Both the position numbers and the translations under genes were made by a program. Positions 14,206 to 26,431 of a stretch of DNA of 64,000 bases are shown here, in pieces. The notes beneath the pieces were generated by a model. It was not told the origin of the DNA. It searched no databases and was given only the letters and a program-made list of their open reading frames with translations. Each line of letters starts with the position of its first letter. Positions within the stretch are counted from its first letter, which is position 1. Source of the stretch: Atrichornis clamosus (lineage: Eukaryota; Chordata; Aves; Passeriformes; Menuridae); assembly GCA_013400975.1 (NCBI GenBank), contig WBMZ01014153.1, forward strand, positions 248,001 through 312,000. The letters run 5' to 3'.

Positions 14206-16079
14206 ATCTTGTTCAATACCATTCTTTCTTTTTTTCCCAATGAATTATGGTGATTTATGTGTAGCACTTTTCGTGGAAAAACTGCTGTTCACTAGAGACT
14301 TGGTTGAGCTCAAAAAAGTACATTTAATTTAGCACTGCAGGTTTCACTTGAATAAGATTGATGTAGCCCAACACCCACTAAATATGAGCTGAGGGAATGA
14401 AATCTATTTTCTTCAAAAGTATTAGAAACACACTAGGGAACATTTAGACACAGGGCTGCAAACCCTGTTCTGTTGTGACAGATAATATTCCCTACCTAAA
14501 AAAGGGAAGAAATTGTCCTACAAGAAGATGTCCTTACAAACACATCCTCAAAAGAAGCATATTAACATGTAAACTGAGATGTTCAGTTTACTATGTTGTT
14601 TAGGCAGTAACTACCTTCAAAAAATGTATATTTTTGTCCTTCGCAAAGAGTTGTACTAGAGATGAGGTACCAATGAAAAGATTGTCTTGAGTAACGAATA
14701 TATTAAGTTTGAGATGTCTTCTCCAAAGTTAACATATGAGAGGTCTTATTTGGAAATAGGTCCTCTAGCTGTGGACTCATAATTTCTTTTCAAATAGGTA
14801 CTGGTCCCTGGTTAGCTCAGCTGAGCACAGAGCATACAGTGATTTCCATCTGAAACATCTGTGATAAGCACAATTCCACTCTGCAGAAACAGAAAGGAAG
14901 AAAAAGTGGAGGAACAAATGCTTTTAACACTTTGGTATGGAGAGAGAAATCCATGGGAGAGTGCATTGTGGTATAACAGCTAATTTTTACATTCCTGTTA
15001 ATTGTGCATGTTCCTATTAATATTCCTTCATTATTTGACTCAGCAGTGCTTCAGGAGTGTAACTAAAGGTGAAGTAAAGAAGATGTGTATTGTCTTACAG
15101 GGTCTTCCCATCACCATACCCTCATCCAGTATCCTGCCCATCTGCAATAAACTGTCTTGACAAATAGAAGATCTGCTGTGGCCAAATAATCCTCTATTGC
15201 TTTTTGTGACTAGATGCATTGTAGATAAGTTCTATGTACTTTCATAATTCCCAAAGTAAAACTATCGGTGTTTTATTAGGAAAGAGAGAAGCATCTTAGC
15301 ATGCGATTGCTGTGAAAATCACTAGATATACCTTTCTAGATGTAAATTACCTTCCATTTCAAGAAGATAATTTCTCTATCTCTTAACTAGGTCACTGTAA
15401 AAAATACAAAAGGTAATAAAATATAAAATTTACATGGAAAATCTTAAACCACACTATATGAAATGGATATTGCATGTATTTTGAGGTATTTAGGGTGATT
15501 TTAATAAATTCCAGGTCCATTTTCCACAGGACATTGATGTAAAAACAAGCATATTGGTTTTGGTTGGAAAGAATTCTGTTAAAGATAAGTATAAATTTCC
15601 ATTTGTTTAGGAGTTCATGAGGCAAAAAATGCAATCGATGAGAGTCATTAACAGCCCTGTAAATACACAGTGCAGAACTGGATGGTTGGGTGTTCAAATA
15701 GATTCAGAAGATGAGAAATTATGACAGTTCAAAATTTCACAGTTGAATTCAGCTAGTACATCTTGAAAGGGCCTTTGCTTTTGATAAGAAGCACATTAAA
15801 GTGTAGCTTCAAGCACTTTAGGGGGGATTTTTTAAATGTCTGAAGTTAAAACCAGACATGCAATAGTTTTTTCAGCTGCTCAGTTCTTGGATAAAATAGT
15901 GGCATCAGTGCTGAAAAGCAATTTATATTTAAGGACTATAAAAAAAAACGAGGGGGAGGGATTGTCCTTTACGCAGATAACACTTCAGGTGAATTAGTAC
16001 GGATCCCAATTTGAGGGAGAAATTTCATACCATACCAGAGTAAATAATAAAAATCTGGATTTATTTTGATTCATAGCAT

Positions 16080-16510
16080 CTGTCTCAGGCATGTCTGGTG
16101 TCAGCTCCCTGCTTAGAGTGATATTTTGGAGCAGTAAACTCCTCCTTATACATTATACACAATTTCGCTGCCCCCTCAGAAAGCTGTTACAGGATTGGAG
16201 ACTCAGCATGCTTGGGGGCATGCTGAAGTCCCTTAAAAGTCAGGAGCACAGCCTTTAGGTTCGGCACGCTGTATACATATCCACCCCGCGTCAGAGCTGA
16301 CACTCTTTCCCCCAGAGAGCTGTAGCCCTGTGTTGCTGATTGCCTGCTGGGCAGGACTGCGGTCAGAGGCTGTGAAGTACTCAGCCCAAGGCAGCAGCCT
16401 GTAGCCTGGATGAAGTTCTGTAGGTCTAGCCTCTTCTAGCCGCTTCAGCTCACAGGAGAAAGAAGCAGGCATTGCAATGTCACTTCACGTCATCAAGAAA
16501 TCAGGACTAC
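16080..16510. promoter_or_regulatory. GC-richer CpG-containing patch with CRE-like site, possible regulatory element
   Basis: Composition shifts clearly here. CpGs occur at about 16262-16267, 16287-16289, 16360, 16440, 16488 and 16510, in a neighbourhood almost free of CpG. A cacgtca half of a cAMP-response-type element (minus strand TGACGTGA) lies at about 16486-16493. A 79-codon minus-strand frame (16233-16472) spans the patch but has no recognisable domain. The patch could be a small promoter, an unrecognised exon or 5' UTR, or an enhancer. An old repeat cannot be excluded because I do not recognise a family. There is no clear TATA or initiator context. Confidence 0.3.
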
Positions 16511-16551
16511 GCATATGTCTCCCTTACAATGAAACTAAGCTTTCTGAAACA

Positions 16552-16581
16552 TTTTTTTTTGGGGGGGGGGGTTCTTTTTTT
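16552..16581 (+). repeat. Homopolymer block T9-G11-T9
   Basis: A run of nine T (16552-16560) is followed directly by eleven G (16561-16571), then TTC and nine T (16573-16581 approximately). A run of eleven G is rare in this AT-rich background. It can form G-quadruplex-type structures and is prone to replication slippage and sequencing-length error. Confidence 0.85.
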
Positions 16582-17991
16582 TTCTGAATATGCAAGTGTT
16601 GAATGGTTTCCCGCGTATTTTACATTTATTCAATTAGTCAGATGGATTGTTTTGTTGGTTTGTTTCCCAGTCTCATATTGCAGCTGGCTGTTTTTTTCAG
16701 AGCCTGGCTGCTAGCAGCTTTTGCTCCAGACTGGTCGTGCTGCTGGTTTAGCCAGGTGCTGGCTGATGTTGCCAACTGAAGCATCTCAGTGATAAAGCTT
16801 TGCTTTTCAGAAGTGTGATTTTAATTTTGACTTCTGAGAATGTTCCCTTGGAAGCTTTGGCACTGTTGTTTTCTCTATGAACCTGTTGGCCTGGATATAA
16901 ATTCTCCTATTCTTTGGTCACAGTGATCTGAGAAATAGCGTTTTCATTATCCTCCCGTCTCTTTTCTGTGTGTAGTGACTTGGGTATTGTAGTTTTCCCC
17001 AGTCAGTTTACAGAACACATGATCGTGGCATTGCTGTGGTGTGATGACTTTTATGGGTTTCCAGCTGTTACAGTTTTTGAGGCAAATTGTCAGTACAAAT
17101 TGCTGGTTTCTTGTGTTTGTGCTTGATGCTTTTTTCTTGTGCATGTATCGGTATATTCTTACCTAAGTATTACCTTGTCAGGTTTTTAACTTAACAAGTT
17201 TGATATGTTAGTGGACTAACATATTTTTATAACTTAGGAGATCAAAGTGTCTTATAATGAAATAGCTTGGTCTGGGAGTTAATCTCTCCTGTAAATACTG
17301 AAATAAATTACAACCTACTTATTGAGAGTAACTAATGACCTTTTGGCCTTTCATGTTGTATTATCTGCATATCTCCTTTTAGGTGCACTTTATAATATGT
17401 GCTGAACTTTTCAAACACTGATTGGATTTTTTTCTGCAAACAAGAAAGCAGCTTTATCTTCTTGATTTCTTTCAAACAAAAATAACTGAAAGGAAAAAAC
17501 ACCTGTGCAACCTCAAACTCACTTGAATTTGTCTTTTCATGTTCTCTGAAAACCTGAGCTCTTTATTGAGACACAAAAGGTCTCTCCTTCTCTGTTGAAA
17601 CATTATATAGCACATTTCAGTATTTTGTAATTCTTCTCTTTCTAGTAAATACTTCAGATATGAAACATTTAAATACTGATGTCACACATCTAACATTTGA
17701 TTTCCTCACAGGCATTTCCTAAAGCACAAATGGCATCACATCACAACACTCATCAAGTCTATGCTTGAATCGAGAAACCTATCACCCTAGGCTTACATTA
17801 TTCTTTCTGTATTTTTGAAGTGCATCAGTCCCATTTTTTAATTCATCCTTGCTGAGCAGGTTGAACTGAACTTCATATTCTGCAGCAGATTAATTTCTAG
17901 GTTATACCAGCTTAGTCAACATAGAAAATCTAGATGTTATTTAGTCTAGCTACAAAAGATAAAGAGCAAAAAAAAAAAATTAATTAGATAT

Positions 17992-18078
17992 TGTCCTGGT
18001 TCCAGTCAGTACAGGGTTAATTTTTGCAATAGCAGAAGTGGTCATGGCTAGGGGCTGGGGGTTGTTCTTTACCACCTC
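17992..18078 (+). mobile_element. ERV LTR fragment, 5' end only
   Basis: The segment begins with tgtcctggttccag, the characteristic start of a common bird ERV LTR group. It continues with the agggttaatttttgca block and a ctttaccacctcac block. The similarity then fades at about 18078 and no matching LTR 3' end follows. It is read as a 3'-truncated solo LTR remnant in plus orientation. The TG dinucleotide expected at an LTR 5' terminus is present at 17992. A run of eleven or more A lies just upstream. Confidence 0.65.
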
Positions 18079-19156
18079 ACTGTTTTACTAGTACATCAGT
18101 ATGAGAAATTTTCTTCCAGTTTGTCAACTCCTATTTCAGATTTAATCTGTTTGCAATATTTTCAGAATTGATTTACCAAAAATTAAACAAGATTTTACTT
18201 GTTTAATTACACAAGCCAGATTGGGCTTCTCAAACCCACAGACTTAAGCCTTTGAGCTATATTTTCTCTAGAAGATGCTCTCACCAGAGATATGAAAGGG
18301 GCTGTGCTAGATTCTAAGTGCACAAGATAAATTGAATTGTTACTCTATTATTTTTATGTTAAAACTAAAGCAGATCCTGTGGTTCAAGAGGAAAACAGTG
18401 AAGAATAGTTTTGTAATTTTTATATGTATGGAAATAAATCATCAGTTTTCATGGCAAATTTCTGGAGTCATATATTTTTTCTGAGAATCAAAGACCATTT
18501 CCCTTAAATGCAATTTCAGATATCGTTTCTTTATAGTATAACTGCTATCTTACTATTTACCAATTTATACAATCTTTAGCAGTATCCAAATATGGTGTTT
18601 GGTTTATAATTGCCATGAATTTGTTGACAAAAACTCAGGTGTTTAATTTACTCTTGTGCAGATATTTCAAGCAATTTTGCTTTGTAAGAGTTTTATAAAT
18701 TGCTTGATTCAGAGGGAGATAGAGTCTTCAAATGATCTGTGATAACGTTGTCTCAGATGTCAACACGTACAGACACCTTTCCTGGCTAGAAGTGATTTGT
18801 CTGAAGCTGTTTATAACATTATTCCACTTAAAAGTGACATTCTATGAAATTTCAATTGTATAACAGTCATTCAGATGTTAAAATAGTCCAATCCATGGAT
18901 AACCATCCTGCGTCTTCACATCATGTGTGTTTGTGTGTATTAGTGTTGGAAAGCCAGCAGGCTCTGCAACGAATGAACCACAACAATATCCAGCAAGCAG
19001 ACTGAGGGCTTGCATTGCGGCCTTCCTTTCCTTTTTTTTCTCTCAGCTGTCCAGCTTCAAAAACACCAAATACAGACATTGGAAGCAGGGCTCAGTCACA
19101 TTACTTGTTACCCTTCGAATCCATACCTCATGCTGTGGTATACACAGTTGAAGAAG
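18079..19156. other. Non-coding gap between two LTR fragments
   Basis: No gene or clear repeat is seen. The intervening kilobase does not resemble LTR interior sequence that would join the fragments on either side. I therefore treat them as separate insertions or as heavily rearranged remnants. Confidence 0.55.
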
Positions 19157-19605
19157 TGATGGTGTCAGGTAGTAGGCTGGGGCTTGCTGCGGGGGTGGCT
19201 TCTGCAAGAAGTTGCCAGAGGCTCCCCCCACGCCTGAGAGAAGAGAGATCCACGCTGGGGCAGTTTGTGAAGAACTGCAGCCTGTGGGAAGGGCTCACAT
19301 AGGAGAGTTCATGAAGTATCTCCACCCTGGAGCAGGGGAATGTGTGAAGAGTTCTACCCCTGAGGAGGAGGAAGCGGCAGAGACAAACGTGATGAACTGA
19401 CTGCAACCCCTTGTGCTGTTTGATGGGAGGAGGTTGAGAAAATTGGGAGTGAAGTTGAGTTTGGGAAGAAAAGAGGGATTGGGTGAAGGTGTTCTTTGAG
19501 ATCTGGTTTTATTCTTCATTAGCCTACTCTGATTTGATTGGTGATAGATTAAACGAATTTCCCTAGGTCATAAACCAGAGGTTACAGTGAATAGGGCCAT
19601 TGCCA
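19157..19605 (+). mobile_element. ERVL-type LTR fragment with internal deletion
   Basis: Plus-strand blocks match a bird ERVL-type LTR that I recognise. The proximal block (gggtggcttctgcaagaag near 19194) lies close to the 5' end. It is followed by the repeated gaagaactgcagcc / gagcagggg blocks at 19260-19350. The ctgaggaggaggaagcggcagagac block lies at 19359-19385, then the gggagtgaagttgag block near 19446. Last is the distal tctggttttattcttcattagcctactctgatttgattgg region at 19502-19541. The part between the proximal block and the minisatellite-like middle is missing, so this is an internally deleted copy. The same family occurs in opposite orientation at 57318-57700. All short frames across it are by-products of the non-coding LTR. 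Confidence 0.8.
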
Positions 19606-22600
19606 GAAGAGTGTTGTTCCATCTTTTCAGAAGTGTCACTCAGGGAATTTAAGAAATTGCTGTGGCCATGGCAGTTGATCACTGCCTGGATTCTGTGGCT
19701 GTGAATTTGCTGTGTGGTGCTAGGGAAATTACATCAACAAAGTGCCTGCAGCAAGCCACTGATGTCTTCCATACCTCTGTTTATGGAACTTGGGTCCTGG
19801 AATGCATGAATAATTAAACTATTTTAGCATCTGTTGTATGAACATGAGAAGTCTCTTATGTTATAGAGAACTTTTAAAAAACCAGATGGCTCAAATGCAT
19901 AGCCATGTTCAATGATTTCAGCATAAATTTGTCTATGTACCCCCTGATATATTAAATAGGGCTGATAATGATCTCAAGTAATTTTTGTCTCAGATGGGAA
20001 TTGTGGTGATAAATGACATGATTGGAGAACCACAGAAAAGCCAATGACAAAATTAATATAGTTTGGATAATGTGCAGTTAATGGATTGATCCACACAGTG
20101 AATGATAAAATAACCCCTAACACTAACAAGAAACCCCCAAACCCCAGTGCTGAATAGCTCCACAGTCAGTGAATATCATCCGTCTCAGGAACTGAATTAA
20201 TTAGGGGCAGTATGTTGGTGACAGCATTCAACTGATGATGTGCAACTTGCACCATAAAACATAAAGCACTTAAAGGTAGACTGTAATTCTGGCATTTTCT
20301 GGCTCTTGACTTCTCAGAGTTAATTATGAATTTTAATATAATATTAATGTGCTTATAAAAAGGAGATCATTATCTTCTAATTATATTCAATTACATGTTT
20401 GGGAATGGGAGCAAATTTACTTGCAGTAACCAAACACACATTCCAGTTCTCAGAAGAGATAATACAATATCTTAACTCAGTTTGTCACATCTAAAGTTCT
20501 GGCAAGACTTTCCAAATAGATCTATAGTTAAGAAAATGAGGTGAGGCATCAGGATATTCAGAGTTATTACTAATGTTTTATGATTCAGTCTTTGCTTCAA
20601 AACAATGAAACATCCTTTCAAAAGATACAACAAAGCAGTTCTTTTGGATTTTTGTTTTAAACAATAGCTCACTTAGCAGACACATTTTCATCTACCAGGA
20701 TGTTTTACTAGGTAATTTTGTATGACTAGATGACAACCTTTTTTGTCTGAAAAGGTTTACTTTGTGTAAAAATATATTAATATATGGAGTAATACATGTG
20801 AAGAACATAATTACTTTCACTTATTGCTTGCTTTTCATTCTAAGAAGTGTTTGTTTTCTAGATTCTTTTTTCTAGGCTAATCAGAGAATTTAATTTCTTT
20901 CATCACTTTGTTCTTATTATGTTATGTTATGTTGTGTTATAATTTAAAAGTGATTTAATTTGTTTGTTTTCTACAGCACTATGCTGTGAGGAAGACAAAA
21001 TTTAGAAAATCATCTTTGCAGAATAACATATTTCATCCATTGTCCTACTTCTGTATAAAGAGCAGACTAATCTTTAAATTGTGATTTAAGTGGAAGTTCC
21101 ATCACCCTTTTTTAATTTAAAGATTGATTTTATTTATGTGAAGAGATATTCCAGAAGTATATATTTAGGGTCTCTCTATAATGGATTCTTGAATGTGTTG
21201 CATCATCCAAGAGGGAAAAAGGAACAAAATGAGGATCCACTAATGCAGAAGCCCCTCAATGCCTGAGAGAGGTTGGAGAAGAAAAGAAGTCTGGAGGCCA
21301 GTCATGGTCCTCTGCTGGAGCTGGTGGTGCACTTGAATGCACAAAATAAATTTTAATAGAAATGTAACCATGTCCAAGACAGCTTGATGCAGATCCAAGT
21401 TTGACATTCTGCCTGTCAAGTCCTATCCCCGGAAACCCTTATCTATGCCAGTGGATTGGTATATAGCATACCATGACTGTTGTAACCTCTTTGATAGTGT
21501 GGGCATTTTGATAGTGTGGTTTTTGTCTAAGCAGTTTTGAGACACAGGCATAACCCACAAAAGTGTCTCCATTTCAGCCCTTTCAAACACAATTAAAACT
21601 TTTCAAACAGTTTCCTGATATTGTCAAATGTATTATTTTTTCCTTGCAACAGATAAAAAAATTCTTCTAATGTGGATTTTTTTTTAATTTGCTACATAAA
21701 TTTTGGATAGTATGACTGCTATTTGTTCTGCATTTTCTATGCTACAGGGGATGTTAATGCTTATTACCATATTCTAATTAATTTTTTCTTTAAATGGCAG
21801 AGCTTTCTTCAAGAAATATGAGGAATGTTGTAGATATTTTATATACAAATTAAATATTTGGATACAGTTTTGGCTTAAAGAGTTCTTATCCCTTCTGGTA
21901 GTATTTTAAAAGAAATAGTGGTGTCTTTCAATGCATAAAAATTGATGAATTACATTTTTGACATTTCTAATTTACAGCAGTTCAGGTATAAAGACACAGA
22001 ATTTCAATATCTCTTTCTTCCTGCTCTTGAATCTACAACGAGATTAATCTCTTACCTAAGTAATGATAAGTTATCAATCAATCATACTGCTAAATGTCAA
22101 AGGCAAAGGAACACACTGCAGTAAGACTGTACTCTTGTTCTAAAGAAAACAATATTCTATTTCTCAAAGAGAAGGAGAAAATGTTTTAATTTTTTAAAAT
22201 CATATTTACTTGAAAAATGCTAGACAGTTAAAATCCATGTTGTGTCGCTGGAAAAGCTTATTTAAAAAATAAAACTGAACTGATTGCAGTTGAACTCTTA
22301 GTCTGACAAAGAGGAAAACAGTCTACTGCCTAATGAGAGAAGGGCATTAAGAAAGGAGACTGCTAAGAGTGATGACTCAAAGAGGCTGTCGGGGAGATAA
22401 CAGATGAAGAGGCAGAAGAGTGTAAGGCCAGAGGATAAAATATTTCAAGGTTTCTTTAGCTGTAACACAATCAAAGATGTTGGGAACTTTCATTGCCCTC
22501 TCCACTCCCTCTACTCATGCTGGTGTGTGCCTGATTAATGCAGCTAATACAGTGTTTAATGTTTAAAATAAATGTTCTCAGGCATTTGCACTTCCTGCTG

Positions 22601-23033
22601 GCTGGGAGCTAGTGGAAACACTAACTGAGTTACATATAGAACTGGGTTAAGAAGGAAGACTCTGAAAAGCATAGTGTTTTCTTGATACCACTTAAAAAAT
22701 ACTGCTACTTTTTTTTTCCCCCTCCATATACTGTGTTTTGTTATTGCTGAAACCTCTCTATGAGAGAGCTCAAAACAACAGGAAAATACTTTCAAGTGTG
22801 GCAAGCTCAGGTAATTTTGTGATCCCTCTGTACCATATATTGTAAAAAATACATCTTCACATTTGTATTTGCTAATTCCAAACTTTTTGAATGTGTTCAG
22901 GATGTTAGGAACAGCCATTATGGTGTCATTTGGAGTCATCAACTTAACTGCTCAGAGCTAAGTGATAGAAAACAGCCCCTAGTCCCACCCTACACCCCCT
23001 CCTCCCTGACACTCTTCAGGTTCACAAGCACAT
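19606..23033. other. AT-rich non-coding stretch
   Basis: No gene is recognised. A short TTATG tandem tract at 20914-20940 is listed separately. A 128-codon minus-strand frame at 22556-22942 has no domain and no splice context. The part after 22970 becomes C-rich on the plus strand as it approaches the CA microsatellite and the ERV-like element. Confidence 0.6.
20914..20940 (+). repeat. Short pentanucleotide tandem tract (TTATG)n
   Basis: Five imperfect copies of TTATG or TTGTG occur in a row within AT-rich DNA. This is a short microsatellite that is expected to be length-variable. Confidence 0.8.
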
Positions 23034-23056
23034 ACACACACACACACACACACACA
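23034..23056 (+). repeat. (CA)n microsatellite
   Basis: About eleven to twelve uninterrupted CA units follow an imperfect catacaca lead-in. It sits at the edge of the GC-richer ERV-like element and is a probable polymorphic marker. Confidence 0.95.
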
Positions 23057-23059
23057 GAG

Positions 23060-24201
23060 ATCCCTCCAGTACCATCATGGACCCTCTGTCTGCCTGGCAC
23101 ACCTGCCCAGATCCTGGCCCCTTACCTGCTTCATGGTCCCTGACTCCCCAGCTGGTCCAGCTTGATGGCCACTGGCAAATTTATCTCTCATGCACTCCAC
23201 ATTCTCAAGGTCTCTGAAGCACAGGAACCTCCTCCTGACCTAATAACCTGGTCCACACCTGAGGATCCCTTGCTTGCCATGGAGATCAACTTAAAGTTTG
23301 AAAGGAAGTTATGCAGACACAAGCCCCCCACAGAAGTGTACCCTCAACTGGTTTGGTAAGATACAGACACTTTGTCAGCCCCCAGCAGCTGGCAGCAGGC
23401 ACACAGGCTGTGCCCCATGGTCCTGCTCCAGCTGCCCATGCAGAGACCTTCACTCACACCGGTCCCGCCTGCAGCAGGTTTTGGGAACACACACCCAATT
23501 CCAGCCCTGCCGCTGGAAGTTAAAGACCCCAAGTCACGTAGCTGTTGCTAAGACCCCACTTGCTCCAGCAGCTGACCCCACCGGCAGGGGTGGCCATACC
23601 CCCAGTCTGGCTCCAGTAGCCGACACCCGGGCCAGTCATGCGGGTGCCCTGGGTGTGAACGCAGGGCACACATACCCGTGGGATAGAGACTGAGATCATG
23701 CAGTGGGAGAGTTGAGAAAAGAATTCATGAGATTACAGGACAGACTCCTGCTCAGGTGCAGACAAGTGTGCTGACCGGTCTGTCTACAAGCAGCTGGCCC
23801 CTTTTATACCCTTTTCTCCCTACTACCCCTTCCAGATCCTCTTTTTTGCCTCCTTACCAGCTGCAAAGACCTGAATTGCCTGCAGTTTCTTGGTGGCTCA
23901 TCAATTAGTGTGACTGAACAGGTACTTTTCTGGTTATTGTCTTCATTAAGGCTAATTGTTCAGGTTTTATATCTCTGTTTGTCTCTCTCCCTTATCATCC
24001 CAATTTTGCAAGGTCATTAGTCAGACAATCACTCTGAAGAAAAACAAAACCTTCTCACCTCTACACCAATTACTGTTATTGGCTGGGTTTATTCTTATCA
24101 TGACTTCCCTTATCAATTGTCATTCAGATTTGCCTCTGTAAATTTTCTTTATGGCTCCTTTGACCAGATATCCTTAAAAGAACAGACACTCTCCTTCCAC
24201 A
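23060..24201 (-). mobile_element. ERV LTR plus 5' leader, CpG-retaining
   Basis: On the minus strand the order is U3-like sequence (24201 down to about 23810), a strong TATA box (TATAAAAG, 23801-23808), then a GC-rich R/U5 and leader. The leader contains the tctatcccacgggtatgtgt block near 23690 and the ggcccgggtgtcggc block near 23630, both familiar from bird endogenous retroviruses. Several CpGs between 23455 and 23680 survive, which suggests a younger insertion than the other repeats here. A 131-codon plus frame (23298-23693) is antisense to it and has no domain. Boundaries are approximate: 24201 is the first TG-type start upstream of the TATA box, and the distal end near 23060 is a compositional limit. 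I found no clear polyadenylation signal. I see no intact gag, pol or env. Confidence 0.55.
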
Positions 24202-26431
24202 TACCCTTGCAGATTGCTTTGTTAATTAGTAAAATTATTTTACATGTTAATTTTCATTTGTTGCAAGCTTTTATGGCAATGGGTTAGTGATGCCCAAACA
24301 GCTCTTCCTTTGGACCTCAAGACTTGTTTTTTTCTGTGCATCTGGTCAGAATGGACATCAACCTTGAAACACTTTAGTATTTGCAACAATTTTGGGTTGC
24401 ATACATATGTGTATATAAACATATAATTAATTTGAAATGTTGTCCGTGATATATGACTATGGGCATACAGGTTACCCTGGCTTATATTTTCCTTTTTGCC
24501 ATGGGATGAATCTAGAACTATGTAGAATTACTCCATATTTATGAAACGTTTCTGATACCAGACTGTACCCCATGTTTTTTACTATAGTCACAGAAAATTG
24601 TAAATATTAGAAATATGTACTTCATTTACATAACAAAGCAAGTTTATACTTTCATGCCTAAAACAGTAGTTGCATTGTAGGCTACAAGACCCATAGGTGC
24701 AAAAGTGCTGTGGAAGACTATTCAGCATCCATATTGTGGACTGCAAAACTGTCGGATAACACTGAGTGAGAAGATAAAAGGATCTCTTAGTCTGGTACTG
24801 CTAGATTTAATTCCAGTTTCTGAAGAATGTCAGAAATACTACCAGACTGAAAAGGCTCACTGATAAGGTAATCACTGATATCTGAAGAATCTGTGACGAA
24901 CTTTTTGTCTGCAGACCAAGAAAGTATTTGCACTTAGAAAAGTGTTTATATTGATGAGATAAGGAGAGAGTTTTGGATAAGATTTTATCACAAATTTAGT
25001 TAAAGAAAACAAAACAAAATACCACTCCACCCTCAAAGAAAGAACACCTCAAAAAAACTCAACTAATAAATCAACAACTACAAAAGCAAGAAAAAACCAG
25101 GCACCCAAAAAACCAGAAAACCAGAAGTTTAAAAAAAGTTTTTAAGCCTGTAGAAGAAAAGACAGATAATGATACACAACCTGTTCCTCAGAAGTCAAAG
25201 ATAATATCACCACTTTCTTTATTTGAACTTTTATCTCCTCTCAATTGGATTTAGCCTGCCTTTTTGTCCTGTTCAAAGGGTAGAAAAAGTGGATAGAAAG
25301 AACAGACACCTCCCAACTTGCTGTGAAGTCTTCCCTCTTCATACACAGTGCACATATCTTTGTTCATTCCCATGTTCTGCGTGAGCCTGAGTGGTGCATT
25401 TTTCCATTTCCTTCTGTTCTCTTGCTGTTGCCTCTGCCAGATGTATGCAAAAGAAGTATATTATGATTGCTGCATAAGACATGAACCGGAAATTCTTGCT
25501 TATATTCAAACAGCTCTTCTTACTTCCTGAGTATGTTCTGTGTGCTCTTTTCTTTCACTGACTCTTATTTATGATACTGAATAAGGGAGGCAGAATTCTC
25601 CTCCAGAGAAAGATACCAAGAGTACTTAGACAGCAATCTAATATTCTGTATCTAAGTAAAATTTAAGACTAAATTCTTTGACCCCAAGAACCCCACAGCC
25701 AGATGTTTCAGACCTTGGATTTCAGCTCAGAACAGGTAATTTTCTTACTGGAGTCCTGGATACATGTTACAGCTGGAGCTTCATGATCATCTCATTGACA
25801 AAAAGGGAAGCCAGTTGTCTTTTCAGTGGGCAAAAACTGTCTTTACAGCTAAATATTCTTTGGTTTCATGGAAGTCTTCATCTCATCCTTCACTTTGTTC
25901 TGTTATGTTTCCATTTGACTAATTAAGATAATGAAAGAGGCAAGAAACAGAGTTTGTAAGATAAATAGGGTTAAGTAACACATTGGTAAAATTCTTTGGT
26001 GTTATATCCAAACCCAATTTTCCTCAGTGAATTCCTGTTTGTCTAAAGGAAATGAAGCCTAGAGAGATGAGTATTTTTCAATACTTTTCAGTGAATCACT
26101 TAATTTTATCAGACTTTCATACTGCTACTTATAACATCACCTGAAAAAATGCCTTTTCCTTTCAGAAAGCTTGGAAAGGATTAGGTGGGTGATGGCTACA
26201 ATTTATCTGCCTAAGTTTATAAAAACAAAGGAACAAAAGGAAGCGGTATCTGCTTTAGCTAGCTAAAAATCAACATATTGTGTTAATATTTCAGAAAAGA
26301 TATTCTGTTGAAAGAGCTTTCTCTATTATTTTTCTGGCTGTGTCCAACAGCAGCTAACAAGTTCTCTCTAATGTTTCATTGCTCTGATATGAGATAAGAG
26401 GAAAACAGCCTATGGTAAGAATTAGATCTTA
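24202..26431. other. AT-rich non-coding stretch
   Basis: No gene is recognised. An A-rich low-complexity tract at 25008-25140 is listed separately. Frames are 82 codons or shorter and have no domain. Confidence 0.65.
25008..25140 (+). repeat. A-rich low-complexity tract
   Basis: About 130 bases consist mainly of A with scattered C, including aaaacaaaac, caaaaaaactc and aaaaaaccag runs. It could be simple-sequence drift or a decayed poly(A) tail. No retrotransposon body is recognisable immediately upstream. Confidence 0.6.

Larger units (their letters stand above)
14206..17991. other. Non-coding stretch with a GC-richer patch
   Basis: No gene is recognised. A GC-richer patch (16080-16510) and a T/G homopolymer block (16552-16581) are listed separately. 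A 101-codon minus-strand frame at 15392-15697 is AT-rich and has no domain. The rest is plain AT-rich sequence. Confidence 0.6.

Noticed and set aside
22556..22942. 128-codon minus-strand frame
   Set aside because: No domain, no splice signals and no conservation information; consistent with chance.
23298..23693. 131-codon plus-strand frame rich in Pro, Ala and His
   Set aside because: It is antisense to the GC-rich ERV leader. The residue bias reflects local GC content.
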